A stretch of 64,000 nt of DNA, taken from Sarcocystis neurona. Its lineage: Eukaryota > Apicomplexa > Conoidasida > Eucoccidiorida > Sarcocystidae. The notes beneath the pieces are model-generated. The model was not told the origin of the DNA and made no database searches. It was given only the letters and a program-made list of their open reading frames with translations. The stretch spans positions 237,719-301,718 of the forward strand of contig KL647325.1 of assembly GCA_000727475.1 (NCBI GenBank), in the 5' to 3' direction. The position numbers and the translations under genes were made by a program. Shown one piece after another: positions 46,001 to 57,464 of this stretch. Positions within the stretch are counted from its first letter, which is position 1. Each line of letters begins with the position of its first letter.

Positions 46001-49000
46001 GCCTTAGCTGCGGCAGCACTACACAGGGCACCCCCAGCAGCAGAAAACCCAGCATCAGGACTTGTGGAATTTACCGACCACTCCTACGGGTCTAGTATGC
46101 ATGTGTATACTCACACGTAGCTACAGACAAACAGATAAGTACACAGAACAGAGAAACGGACAATCATACCTATACACACATATACGGATATATATAGAGG
46201 GAGAAACGCAGGAAGTACGGAGAAGGACACGTGTACACGCATACATAATCAGGTGGAAGGACAGAATGTAACCACGGACAATCAGGCCTACACACATATA
46301 TACACATATGCATGTATGTATATATAAAGTACTTATGTATATATGTGACGGAGAAGGATACGTATACAGACATATATAATCAGATGGAGGGACAGAACAT
46401 ATAGACAACCACAGCTGGACACACACACATGCGAATATATATACAAGTACTTACATATATATATCTATCTATATGGTGCGCAAGGCGTATATATAGAGAT
46501 CCACGACGTGTTTGTGTCTACGCGTCGCCACCAGACTTCCACTTCCCACATATGCATAAGAGCCTTTTACAGCCATATAGGAAAAAACGAATCAGAGTCC
46601 CACTTGTCCGCATGTTGGTACGTGAAGAATGTGAGCGCACAAACAGACCTACTCCTGAAGAAACGAAAACAAAAACAAGACTTAACAGAAAGGCGGACGA
46701 AGAAGATGACACGCACCCACACACGGTGTACATACAGCCAACACCTGACGCACTGTGTACAACACTATGTGGAGCATACATGCAAGACGAAATACGTGTA
46801 CAACGGGTGCATCGGGGAAAGACGAGAGCTGCTTGGTTGTAGTAAGATAAACTCCACCATGGAGTTCGAGGTCCTAATACAGAATTTTGCAGAGCGCGTG
46901 TACACAGATAGAGAGCACGCAGCAGCCAGCATCTGATCGAATGCACACATATACGGGCACCATAGGACACCAACACCTCTGCCCGCAACACGAGAACAAT
47001 TACACGCATTTACGCCGGAGGCATTCGAGGGGATCTACGTACAGAAATTTATGCGCGCGTATGAGGAAGTAGACAGACGACGCAGAGGACTTACACGAAG
47101 AAAGTGAGACCCCCAACGATAATGGTGGTCGCCAGGAGCGCCTGAAGCACAAGTGCTGGGTCTGCACGCATTGAATAAGAGGGAGAAAGACGAGAAATCA
47201 ACGAAAAAGGGGTGGGAAATAAAGAGAATCGTCCAAGTAACAGCATTCGTCGTGTGGACGGAATTTCTTCACTTTCCTCCTTTTCCACAAAATGCTTTCT
47301 TAACGCGGAACACCAACCCTGTGGTGTCCTGCCGTGCTGCTGCGGTGTACGTCCACCGCAGCCTCGCCTTCGAAGAACGGGCAAAAAGTGGCGTGTCAGC
47401 AGAAACTGTGGAGCTGCGACGTTCGCGCGTACGTACACTGCACACGCTCTCTCTGAAAAGGAAGAGATCTGCATCTATGCTGCGGAACCAGGAATGCGGG
47501 ACGACTCCTCACGTCTGCGGTGTACGTACACCTCGGATGGGAACGCTGATGAAATACGAAGAGACTGGCAAAAGGGGAAACCATTCCAGAGAAGTGAATC
47601 TACGTGGGCCAGGCATATGCATACGTAGACACACACATACAATATGTGCTTACACATATACATTTACACATACATATGTATGTGTATGGAAGTACATATA
47701 TAAATATATACACATACACACTTACATATATATATATATATACAAGTTACATATATACATACGTCTATACATATATATATATATATATGTTCTGTACTCA
47801 AGAAGGTTGTAACTGTGTGTGTGTGGTGCACACACATTCAGATACCAAGGAAGATCCTGCACGCACAGAAGAACGTGTAAGAGCGAACTTCGGAGAGAAG
47901 GTGCATAAAGAAACGCAACCAAGAGGCACGCCCAAACACATACAAGTATCTTTTGTATATATGTGTACACAGTGGTAACGGAGAGATACGCGCCTACAAC
48001 TATATATATATATATATTGCGAATGACGTACGTACAACAGTCGGTCAACGCTTTCATGCAGATCTCGGAGAGGAAATGGAGCGAAAAAGACTACCGCTAC
48101 ACACAGGCAGGTAGACATACGCGGGTATTCGTACACGTACGTATCTGCATGCATGTATATAAACGTATATACATAAATACACGTGTGTAATGCAAGGAGG
48201 TGATACGGGCACTCACGTACGAAGAACCGATGCCGGCGGAAAAGGACCGGGGAAGAATATACCCGCGCACGCAGATGCATGTACACCTGCGCAGCGTTCA
48301 CATAGGCGTGCGTACACTAGCAAGGTAGCTCACAGGTAGACGGATATGATCCTGGAACTTACGGTAAAGAGAAGCGATAATCCCCACAGAAAGCGCTTCA
48401 AAGATAGTGAAGAGCGCGAGAAGAATGTAGTTGTGCGGGTAACGCCTGCTTAAATCGCGACTGCATGCAAGGACCAGCAGCACAACAACAGATCCGACGG
48501 CCCCGACCACCAGCAGCGGAGAAAGGACGTCCTGTAAAAAGGAGAAACGACAGGGAAACAAAGGGACGCGAGACGGCGAAGACGTGGGAGACAAGACGTG
48601 TTAGTAGACGAGCGATGGAGAGAAGAAGAAAAGAGAACCCCCAGTACCAGAAGCAGAACACAAACAGCCACGGCAAGCAACCAAGAACATGCAACGCCGC
48701 AGTAGAGCGGCAACGTGCGGCAGCAACAGCAGCAGACGCACCTCCCACTCGCAGAAGGACCAGGAGCGTATTTATAGCATACTCACACCCAGCACCGGCA
48801 ACGGCGCCGGCAGCCTGGACTGCGGCAGCAGCTAAACAGTCGCACAGCAGCAGCGGTGTAGTACATGTAGCCGAACGGTGTAGTACATGTAGCCGAACTG
48901 CAGCAAGAACTAGCACGCCGCGCGCCTGCAGCAGCAGCAGCAGCGGCTCGACACGACTCTCCACAGTAGATACAGCAGTAGCACCACCCTGCCAGCAACA

Positions 49001-49969
49001 GTAGCAGCAGTGGTGGCTTCTGTGGGCAGCAGCCTGATGCGGCGGCATACAGCCGCCACACACATACACGCGGTAGCACACACCAGGCGGCACGCTACCA
49101 CCAGCACACAACCGTGCACACGCAGCAGCCGCAGCCTAGGTGCAACGGCAGCAGCAACTCCTATGCTGCGCCACCAGCACCCGTAAGGTGTTTGTCTGCA
49201 GGAGCTACTGCAGCCGGGGAGCACGCAAGGCATGGAGGTAGCAGCAGCAGCCGTAGAGGTGCAAGGAGGGCGCAGCAGCAGCAGCAGCAGTAGCGACGGA
49301 CAACGAAGCAGAAGCTGCTGACGCCGCAGCAGCAGCAGCACCACACACGCGACACTTCGCCGCATGAGCGGCTGCAGCAGCAGTGGGGCGGGGAGCAGTC
49401 ACAGCAGCAAAAGAAAAGAACGGACCAGATCCCTACTGTCGTTCGGTATCTTTTCTGTCTGCTGATTGTGCGCACCAAAAGTGGACAAGTTTTCACTGTG
49501 TCCTGTGTGCGTCTATGTCTGTGTATATGTGTGGGATCTTCGCAGATGTTAGTTTTCAATAGAAACTCATTTTTTCTTTTTGTTTTATTTTCTGTCCTTC
49601 TGGTATTTTCTCTCTTCCACGTCGTGTTGTTGTACACTCCGCAGGCGTAGAGGTGAGAACAAGTAACAACTCCTCTTCTCCCCCTACTGTGTACTGCACT
49701 TCCCTGCCTCGGAGGTTCACGGGGAAGGCTGGAAGACCTACCGGAGAGAAGGGGCCCCGGAATACAAAGAAGAGAGCAGCGCATAGTGTGATAGCGAGCT
49801 GGACACCGATAATAGAGTAGACTTTCCTAATGAAACCGAAGCGAATTTCTCTCGCAGTTTTCTCATCTAACGGGCAGGAAGAAGCATCAGCAGTGGCGTA
49901 AAGTAGACCGCCGCCATCTGCTGTGTAGCCCCCCCCTCCCTCCACGTCGTACCCGTCTGCCGTATACAT
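43058..49969 (-). CDS. TMBIM-like: TMBIM / Bax inhibitor-1-like (lifeguard) membrane protein
   Basis: Six exons: 49969-49742, 48531-48363, 47161-47095, 45759-45686, 44111-43939, 43123-43058. All have AG/GT sites (donors GTAGGT, GTAAGT, GTAAGT, GTGAGG, GTGAGT). Phases agree and the sum is 777 nt, 258 aa plus TAA. An N-terminal Gly/Tyr/Asp-rich cytosolic tail (about 40 residues) is followed by RFGFIRKVYSIIGVQLAI, the family's entry into TM1. Then come CSRDLSRRYPHNYILL, PALVLQALLATTIIVGGL, TDYDFTSWLG, SFYGMYILIDTHLL and DAYVFAAISLYI-DIIGLF. The two acidic residues matching the di-aspartyl pH sensor of this family are the D of LIDTH and the D of YIDIIG. The family forms Ca2+-leak channels, or modulators of them, in ER or Golgi membranes and counters cell death. 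Start and all splice junctions are set by family alignment. Four of five introns carry TA/TG microsatellites. Confidence 0.93.
43780..43875. repeat. AGAGACACAG microsatellite
   Basis: Purine-rich repeat of AGAGACACAGAGACAG units in intron 5 of the TMBIM gene. It gives long Cys/Val/Ser/Leu frames on the minus strand that are not genes. Confidence 0.8.
47341..47361. promoter_or_regulatory. Extended palindrome TGCGGTGTACGTCCACCGCA, copy 3
   Basis: Near-perfect inverted repeat (one mismatch in the centre) in TMBIM intron 2, with the TGC/GCA arms also paired. The plus strand ends ACCGCAG, as copies 1 and 4 do on the minus strand. Confidence 0.45.
47519..47532. promoter_or_regulatory. 14-bp palindrome GGTGTACGTACACC, copy 4
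   Basis: Perfect copy in TMBIM intron 2, 175 bp from copy 3. On the minus strand the 18-mer GGTGTACGTACACCGCAG is identical to that at copy 1. Confidence 0.5.
48855..48898. repeat. 22-bp perfect tandem duplication
   Basis: GGTGTAGTACATGTAGCCGA plus AC, present twice head to tail in TMBIM intron 1, flanked by CAG repeats. Confidence 0.9.
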
Positions 49970-50888
49970 GGAGGATAAAAGAGAATCACAGGGGCGCTGC
50001 CGCGGAAGAGAGGAGGAGACGGAGGAAAAGATAAGGAGGAAAAAAAAGACGAGCGGTGGGAAAGTCGGTAAAGCAGAGTCGCAGAAGACAAAAGGAGGAC
50101 TGGATGGCAAATAGGATGAAAGGACGGTGGGACAAGAGCGGAAGTGCAGGACGAGGTGGGAAAGCAGGACGAGCAACAGCTGGTAGCCGCAGCGGAGCAG
50201 CCCAGTGAAGTAGACGAAAAGTCCGAACCGACTGGAACAAAGGAAATGCAGAACAAAAGACTTTGGTGAATGACACAGAAAAATTAAGGGGAGGCCCACG
50301 CAAAGTAAGAAGAGCAAAGCACAGAACGTCTGACGGCTTGTTCAAGTCAACTGCGGATAATGCAGTGGTCGGAAGAGGGCAACAGAAGCGCTGCAGCCGG
50401 GCTCGCCGCTGTGAGGTGCTCCATAAAAAGTGTCGACAAGTGTGTTAGAGACGCACCAAAATTCGTGGGAAAGGAAGTGTGGACGGAAAACGATCAATAG
50501 AAGAAACGGGAATGAGTTTATTGGCCGACAACCGCTGTCTACGTGCAGAAGCACGGGGGAAAGAAAAGAGTGTCGCAGGGGATGATAGACAGAAAGACTG
50601 GTTGAAGACAACGACGACACACACGCAGAGAGACGACGTCTTTGCCGCGCGCAAAGAAGAAAAACAGGAACAACCCTTGAAAGAGAAAACTCTGCTTGGT
50701 TGAAACACTTCTGAGCAGGGAATTATCTGTCAAGACAGGAGGAGAAATGAAGTTAACTCTACAAAGGTAGTAAAATAAGGCAGCATTTGGTCAATAAAAC
50801 TATCCCTCGCCCGTCGGAGGTGCTTCCTGGTGTGCAGAAAAGTCTCGTCTTTGAATTTCTTTTGGGAAGAGGGAAGAGGAAGAATCAC

Positions 50889-52089
50889 CACAAGGTCAGA
50901 GGGACTCCGTCTTTGTTCTCGAGGACGGTAGTAAAGAGACGACGGAACTGCTCGATATACGGGCACGCATACAGTGCTGGAAAACGGACGACTGCCGTAT
51001 GCTGTTGCTCGCCTGCTCTCCTCACAACTAGAAGGAAAACAGCGCCTAGGCGGGTCTACAGCAACACGAGAAGCTTGTTGAGGGGATGCGAGAGGAAAGG
51101 CTGTGCAAATGTAAGTTGTGTTTTAGAGTGCTCGGCGAAGCAAGGCAGAGAGCAGAATTTGCTTTCTTGAAGGACGCCACCAGCGCACTGTCCCAGCAAC
51201 TGTGAAGTAAGAGAGGAGGCACAAACGCAATCAGAAGTTGTAATGTCTGCTGGGGAAAACTGCGGCAAAGCAATAACGTTCTCCCGTATCAGAGATACGC
51301 CTTCATACGGACAATATAAAAAGGAAAGCGGCAGTGCGTAAATCGACGCCGCACTATGCAGGAAAAGCCGACACCTGGTGCTGGGAGAAAATATTCTTCT
51401 TGTGTGACGGTTTCCAGCTGCTTCAAGCGGACGTTGCATATATAGCGGGAGACAGCACCGCTTAGAGAGGACATCCTCCTGGTGTCCTACGAAGGGGGGG
51501 AAGCGTACCGCTGATGGTGATGGAAGGTCTTAGTGTGTTTTAAAGAATAAAAGCCGATTGTACGTAAACTAATGAAATTCAGCTTCTTCCACTCCCCCTC
51601 CAGAGGTATGCTAAATTCTTTCGAACCCCCTTTTCGATTAGTGTGCTGGCGTACGGGACACGGTGCACTCAGCCGCAACACGGCGGCAGCTGCGGCAGCC
51701 ACGAGAGAGCCAGAACACCGACCGCAGCGGCAGCATGAAGTACTGCAACAGTAGTAACTACAACCACGACTGCTGCAGCGACACCAGGAGCAGGTACCCC
51801 CCAACAGTACGGCTACAGCGCCAGTGTAGCTGGAGAGGCAGCACACGCAAGAGAACTACGCGCAACTCGGAGCAGCAGCTACGTCCCAGCAGCAGCAGCA
51901 CAAGGTTGTCGCGCAGGAGTGCTGTACTCCAGACAAAAGCGCAGCACACACAACAGCAAAAGCAATAGAGGCAGAAGCAGCATCACCAGCTCGGGCAAGT
52001 TCTGCAGCTTGGAACCACACCCCATCCTCAGCCAAGACACTGGGGTCCCTTACGGCGGGGGAGAAGTCAACGATAACGCTCTGGTACAT
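50889..52089 (-). CDS. Unidentified minus-strand gene, exon order only partly resolved
   Basis: Candidate exons from right to left. 52089 starts with ATG and reads MYQSVIVDFSPA to a GTAAGG donor; the frame can also run on as VRDPSVLAEDGVWFQAAELA. 51645-51564 reads HTNRKGGSKEFSIPLEGEWK then KLNFISL, phase 0 to 1, and is compatible with the first. 51486-51375 is open in two frames (one SRYICNVRLKQLETVTQEEY). A segment from 51199 follows TCTTACTTCACAG and is also open in two frames (LLGQCAGGVLQESKFC or CWDSALVASFKKANSALC). 50976-50889 has acceptor CCGTTTTCCAG and donor GTGATT and reads LYACPYIEQFRRLFTTVLEN then KDGVPLTL. The last is the most convincing. The gene lies upstream of TMBIM on the same strand; where it ends is unclear (50.0-50.8 kb is pyrimidine-rich). 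No family was recognised. Confidence 0.4.
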
Positions 52090-52250
52090 CTAGATGGCAC
52101 AATGTAGGGGTACCACTGTGCTATAATGGTCGTTTCCAAGCCCGACCCGTCAGCCACATCAACACTCCGGTCAGCAACGCGCACTAGTCGCGCACACGTC
52201 GAATGGTATTAAGAGAAAAGCAAGAGCTGCAGCAGCAGCACCCGCCTCAC

Positions 52251-52358
52251 CTGGAGGGGGTCGCAAGGGTTCCCACGCAAGACAGCGATGCTCCACCAAT
52301 GTATCATGTATAGCGGAGGATGACAAACATGGGAAATTCACAGCAAGACAACTGTCCT
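52251..52358 (-). CDS. Internal exon, minus strand, unidentified
   Basis: Acceptor GCCGCACAG and an excellent donor CCAG/GTGAGG enclose 35 codons (phase 1 to 1). They read DSCLAVNFPCLSSSAIHD, then TLVEHRCLAWEPLRPPP. It may be a 5' exon of the gene at 50889-52089 (a further exon would be needed because the phase differs) or a separate gene. Confidence 0.42.
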
Positions 52359-52399
52359 CTGTGCGGCGGCAGCGCACGCCAAGCAGCACTGGGTCAGCA

Positions 52400-55300
52400 G
52401 AAACAGCAACAACGGCACACTAGCAAGACCCAGCCTAATGTTTCATATGACTGAGACACGGTACAGCACGTACAGATGCACATGTTCGAGGTCTTCAAGA
52501 GCTGAAACAACGCAACTACTCTGCGGGTGTTACGCAGCCATGTATACTAATACGATCTTCAGTCTTATCCCTTCCACGTATACTACAGTTACCAGTTGCG
52601 TACCGGTGTAGTTCCTGACCATGCCCCCATCTGTTACATATCTACAGATATATGTATGTAGGTAGATAGGTAGATGGATCCGTGTGCGTACATGCCATGC
52701 ACACGTTTGTCGGGGCCACGTATATTTGACGTGGATGGACCTAGACATATATATGTATCTGATTATCTGTTGCAGATGTACATGTCTATACTAATTAGCG
52801 ATGGGTATAGAAAACGCGGAGCTTGTAACGTGTGGACCATACGAGTGTACATGTATGCGTGTCCACCCGTACCGCCGAAATCATCTGTATATATGTATAC
52901 GCACATGAAAGACGCCATAGTCTGTTATGGTGCATCTGTTGTTTAAGTGTGTCAACTGCAGAAATATGCGTATGTTGGCAGGCTTATACGTATGCCCGTG
53001 AGGAGCTTGTCTCCGCATGTAAGCGCGAACGTTCGTAGAGACGCGTCGTGGAACATACCTGTACGAATACGTCTGAAGCTAATATAAGTGTCCTGTTGTA
53101 GACAGGTACGGCACCGTGGACGTGCATATGCGGGGGACATTCCGTGGAGGGGAACACGACGTAGGTCCTGACGTGTTTATGCTATGTAAGACAGTGTCTG
53201 CTACAGAGCTATGCAGACGCACGCACGCGTATACGAATGCCCGCGGCAGAATATGAATGGATCAGGTAACGTTGGTAGAATGTCTCCTTTCTGTCACTCT
53301 TTACAATATATGTGTGTATACATATATACATACTTTCGCGCGCTTAGGTGAATACGCAGTTTGATGATATACACATCTATGTACCTATGTGGACGAGCAC
53401 GCGTTGTTGCCTTCACATGATATATATGCGTATGCATCAGTATATATACACGTATATGGTATGAGCCCGTTTGTACACAAAGATGCGTTCTGTTGTGTCA
53501 CCTGTTCCACTAGGGTCAGACACTTTCGCCCACCAGGCGAGAAGCAGGATAGCTGACGACCGCTGCTCCCCCCTATAGCCGCTACTCCCGCCTATATTCA
53601 TTCATGTACTTATTCAAATTAATATGGAAGCCAAACATATACCTACACATATGTATCGTTTTGTTCGTGTTCTGCAAGTACATATGCGACTACGAGCGTA
53701 CACGTAGAAGCTTGTTCAACTATGCACCCTTCGAGTGTATGTTCTGATATAATAGACACATAAGGGTTCAATTTCACGTATCTGATTCAGCGAAGTTGTT
53801 TTCACACGTTATACACATAGATATATCTGCACGGCAGGAACTACAGTAGGAAATAGATCCATGTGGGTAGCTGTATTTATACTTTTGAAATCTACATACG
53901 ACAAGCACACGCATCCACATTTACGTGTAAGTACACATATAGATCTGACTGTGCGTATGTAAAGCTCCCGTCACCTGTCATAACATATAGTGAATGTACT
54001 TCTGTATATCCGGAATCAGCAAAGCTGCACTCCTACGGTACATACATAGAGATAAGTTTGTATATATATGTATATACACATGTGTGTACAGGGGAACCGA
54101 GGAAAACTTTACGTTTATGTGCCCATCTATGCGTCTGCTTCAGTATATGTGCCCACGGATACTCCCGTCCGTTTGTGAGTACGTATTCTTGCAGCATACA
54201 CATGTGTGTGCCGCCGTCTACGTATTTGCATATCCATATATATATATATTTGGATATAGGTAGCATCGTTACGTGTTAGAGCAGAGTTGTTGTGTAAGTT
54301 CCCAAGGACATGTGAGTTGCTCTTCTTCTGCATTCTGTCCTAGTGCTGCGGAGACGCGTATTTCGTAGTGCGAACTCCCACAATGGCGATGCTATCTTAC
54401 CACCGTCGTCACTGCCTTGCAACTGCGGCACCGTGCCATGTTCTCCTTCCATTAGTAGTATCTAAGGGATTGAACCGTCATCCTTAGTGCAACAGCTACA
54501 CGTAAAAAGAAGAATGTGTAGGCCAGGTACTCCGGCGGCCACGACTACCGGATACACAGGCGTCGACCGCTGGTGCAAATCGCCCCATTCTCTTCTTCGT
54601 CGAGTCGCACCCTCACGTGTAGTTGCTGCACACTATGTGCAGACTCTACTTGTGCAGCCAGGAAAATGATAGGATGCGTTGTTCTTTGTGGTCTGGCCTT
54701 GCTGACTAGAGTCACGGAGTGTGTACAGTGAGAGCGTCTTGCATACACGCCGTAGTGCTTCCACGATCCAAGTGGCAGGCTTCTCCACGCTTGTATCCAT
54801 AGAGAAGCGTGTGAAGAAACAACCCTGTTTATATGCATGAAGAAGCCTGTGAAGAAACAACCCTGTTCCGTCCTCACACTGTACACACGCATGCGCTTGT
54901 GCTTGCCCAGATGATGTGAAGTAAGGGTCGCTTATTCATTCTCGAAATGACGCAAATCTGTGCACACGTGGGGGCTCAAACCGCTGTAAGAGAGGATCTT
55001 TTTCTTTCGAGTGATCTTCAGTTGCACATACCTTATATATATATATCCAAACAGGCACATGCACTAACGTTTGTATTGTATAGGTTATAAAATGTATGTC
55101 AGAGGTGCCTTTGCCTACACTCCACGCGACTGTACATTGCTATACCGCCAACGGAACAGCCCGTCACTAAGGCGCAGGCATGTGTCCACGTGCGCAGCTG
55201 CCGAGGTCATGTAGGTCCGACAGATATCGCTGCCACAGCACACAAATTAGAATGCATTCTAGCATGAATCTGAGTGAGACTATCCAGTTTACACTGCTTT

Positions 55301-56600
55301 CCACGCCTGCGACAGTCTATGTCTCATTCAAGATTGAAAGACAGAGGTCTCAAATATGCAACACATTGACTGTGAGCAAGTTTTTGCAAATGCACGTCTC
55401 TACACACATGCGCAGGAAATTGACTTTTGTGCGTGTATATATATATATATACATACGCAGGTGAGTGTGGGTGTGTGTTTGTGCGTGCGTACATATGCGC
55501 GTTCCTACCCCTGGTGACACTGTGGTGATTATACACAAGCGTGCAGCACTGCACACATCTGCGTACGTGTGAACGTACACGTACGTATGTGCGCTTTGCT
55601 GCTGGGCGAATCTCCCGAGCGAGCAGTTGAGAGATCCTACATTCTCCCCACTGAAGTCCCACACTATGTACGCCCAATATCCATGTTAATGCTGTTGGCG
55701 TTCCAGCACCCGCCGGCGTTGGCTGTAATACGCAGAGGTGCTGCACAGCTTCCGTAGGGTTGCAGTTGTGAAATGTACGCCCTCACTTAGCGGCACTCTT
55801 CGCCTACCTGTGGAACTGCCAGTATCCTTGCGGCGGTCGCACTGCTGCTCCACATAGTGTACCGGGTGCTCCTGCTGTCCTTCCCGATCCTGTTGTGGAT
55901 GCTGGTCGTGCTGCTGTTGCTGCAGTTGGTGTCGAAAGGAGAATCTGTTGCTGCAGATTCTAATCGTGTACATCAGGTGACCGCTGAACGCAGCACCTAG
56001 CGCTGGTCAAATGCGCCATGGCAGCGAGTGCTCTCTCGTGACCAATTTTGTTATCGATGTTGCTGCTGCTGTATCGAAGCCGGTATCGAAGCCGTTATCA
56101 CTCACTGGTAGGGTTCACCTGTTGGTATTCTGTGTATTGCGCCTACTGTAGCTGGCAAGTCACACACTTCCAGGCCACTGCCTACTCCCGCACCGGCTGC
56201 TCCAACCCTCTACAACCGCGGATTAGCCGCCGCACGTGAGAGCCCCGCGTGCTCCTCATGGGGATGCTACTGACGCCGACAGTATCTCCACTGCTGAGTG
56301 TCCCCCTCCGGTCGTCTCCGGCTGACTCCTGCGGCTACTCCTTGCTGCTCCTGCTGGTTTCGTATCCGCAGCCCCTGAATGTAGTACAGGTGTTCCTCGT
56401 CCTCCTCACGCGGCTGCCTGTGCTGCTTCTCGTAGCGCTTTCGTTCGCGATCGCGCTGCTCCTGCTGGCGCTTCTGCTGATGCTGTGGCGACCCGCTTCG
56501 CTAGCCCCCAATGTGTAGCTGCTACGAGATGCACGCCACGCAACCAACCACCTGAGTAGTTGGTAACCGCATACCCATCTGTTCGCGAGTAACGCGCTTT
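52400..56600. other. Spacer: microsatellites and degenerate CTG repeats
   Basis: 52.4-55.5 kb is TA/TG microsatellite DNA with short mixed patches. One, at 54518-54669 (plus), follows an AG acceptor and is open in two frames. 55.58-55.74 kb (plus) reads RAVERSYILPTEVPHYVRP then ISMLMLLAFQHPPAL and could be an exon of the gene ending at 56999. 55.8-56.5 kb is CTG/GCT-rich and reads as Leu-rich membrane-like frames without start codons. I read this as repeat. Confidence 0.45.
54803..54868. repeat. Two-copy tandem duplication, period about 38 bp
   Basis: AGAAGCNTGTGAAGAAACAA followed by CCCTGTT occurs twice, starting near 54803 and 54841, in otherwise unassigned spacer. Confidence 0.8.
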
Positions 56601-56849
56601 TGGCATCAAGTTTGGTTTTTCAGAAAACAGGGTGATATGGTGGCAAAGATAGCTGTGCTGGCTCCGGTACGAACATAACGCAAACCCGCAAGGCTGGATT
56701 CGCTGTTATTACTCCAGGACGAAGTCGCGGGTCTCCTCCTGAATTCGTAGACAAATTCAAGTTTTACCAAAAGCCTTTCCGTAGAGATGGTCTTATCCCT
56801 CCCAGTAGCTGTACGGTGCCTGAGAGTTTATTTACTGCTGACGTACTAG

Positions 56850-56999
56850 GACTTCGACGTTACCATCAGGTACAGACTGAATCTGTACACCCTACAGTCA
56901 CTGCTCACACGGGGTTACGGAGACTTGGAGATACAGCCGTTTGATGAAGCCGCAGTTTTCCCACCGTTGCCACTGCTAGAGCCGCCGTACCGGCCGTAA
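56850..56999 (+). CDS. Terminal exon of an unidentified plus-strand gene
   Basis: The acceptor GACGTACTAG opens 49 codons plus TAA in phase 0. They read DFDVTIRYRLNLYTLQSLL, then TRGYGDLEIQPFDEAAVFPP and LPLLEPPYRP. Composition is strongly protein-like. The DNA immediately upstream (56634-56944) is also open in another plus frame without an ATG (AGFAVITPGRSRGSPPEFVD; KFKFYQKPFRRDGLIPPSS), so part of it may be the preceding exon. VKOR starts 465 bp further on in the same direction. No family was recognised. Confidence 0.48.
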   Translation, partial: DFDVTIRYRLNLYTLQSLLTRGYGDLEIQPFDEAAVFPPLPLLEPPYRP

Positions 57000-57464
57000 C
57001 ATTAGATTGTCAGGTGCTTCACTTGGTGGGGCAGTGGTCGACACACCCACTCGCATCTTTTTTCCTTGAGCGAACACACTGAGTATGATGCGTGTCGCGG
57101 TGGAGTGACGCAGCAAATCGCCGCAGTTCCCGAGCTCTCTTTTAATGTTGCCCTTTGTCCTTGGAGGCGTGTGCCACTACTGCAGCATGTAAACCCAGCA
57201 GTGGGATCGGCGCCGGTACGCGGAGAAGCAGTAATAAAAGCCGGTGTGGCAGCAACAGCAGCACGAGTAGTGACGAAAGCGCATATTAGGATTAGCGACA
57301 ACAGCATTAGCCGCAGCCGCAGAAGTCGGAGCTCGCATTGCTACTCTCACCAGCAAAGAAGGCAACTGAAGCAACAGCAGTAGTGAAAGTACCATCAGGA
57401 GGATCTGAAGGTGGAGTAGCGGTCGAAGCAACAGCAGTAGCAGCGGGCCCCGAGGAACAGCAGG
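57000..57464 (+). other. Upstream region of VKOR
   Basis: 465 bp between the preceding gene's stop and the VKOR ATG. It is GCA/CAG-rich from 57240 and gives an Ala/Val/Glu open frame that is out of phase with VKOR. The promoter and 5' leader should lie here, but I see no clear TATA box or initiator. Confidence 0.4.

Noticed and set aside
46835..46890. Candidate TMBIM exon reading DLELHGGVYL
   Set aside because: It resembles the DF(T)xxGG part of the family, but its phase does not match exon 3. The exon at 45686-45759 (TDYDFTSWLG) matches sequence and phase on both sides.
50263..50966. Plus-strand Lys/Glu/Arg-rich frames (for example 50479-50703)
   Set aside because: They mirror pyrimidine-rich minus-strand intron or leader DNA of the TMBIM locus.
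56249..56518. 90-codon Leu-rich frame with membrane-like character
   Set aside because: Degenerate CTG/GCT repeat; the Ala frame of the same DNA is equally open.
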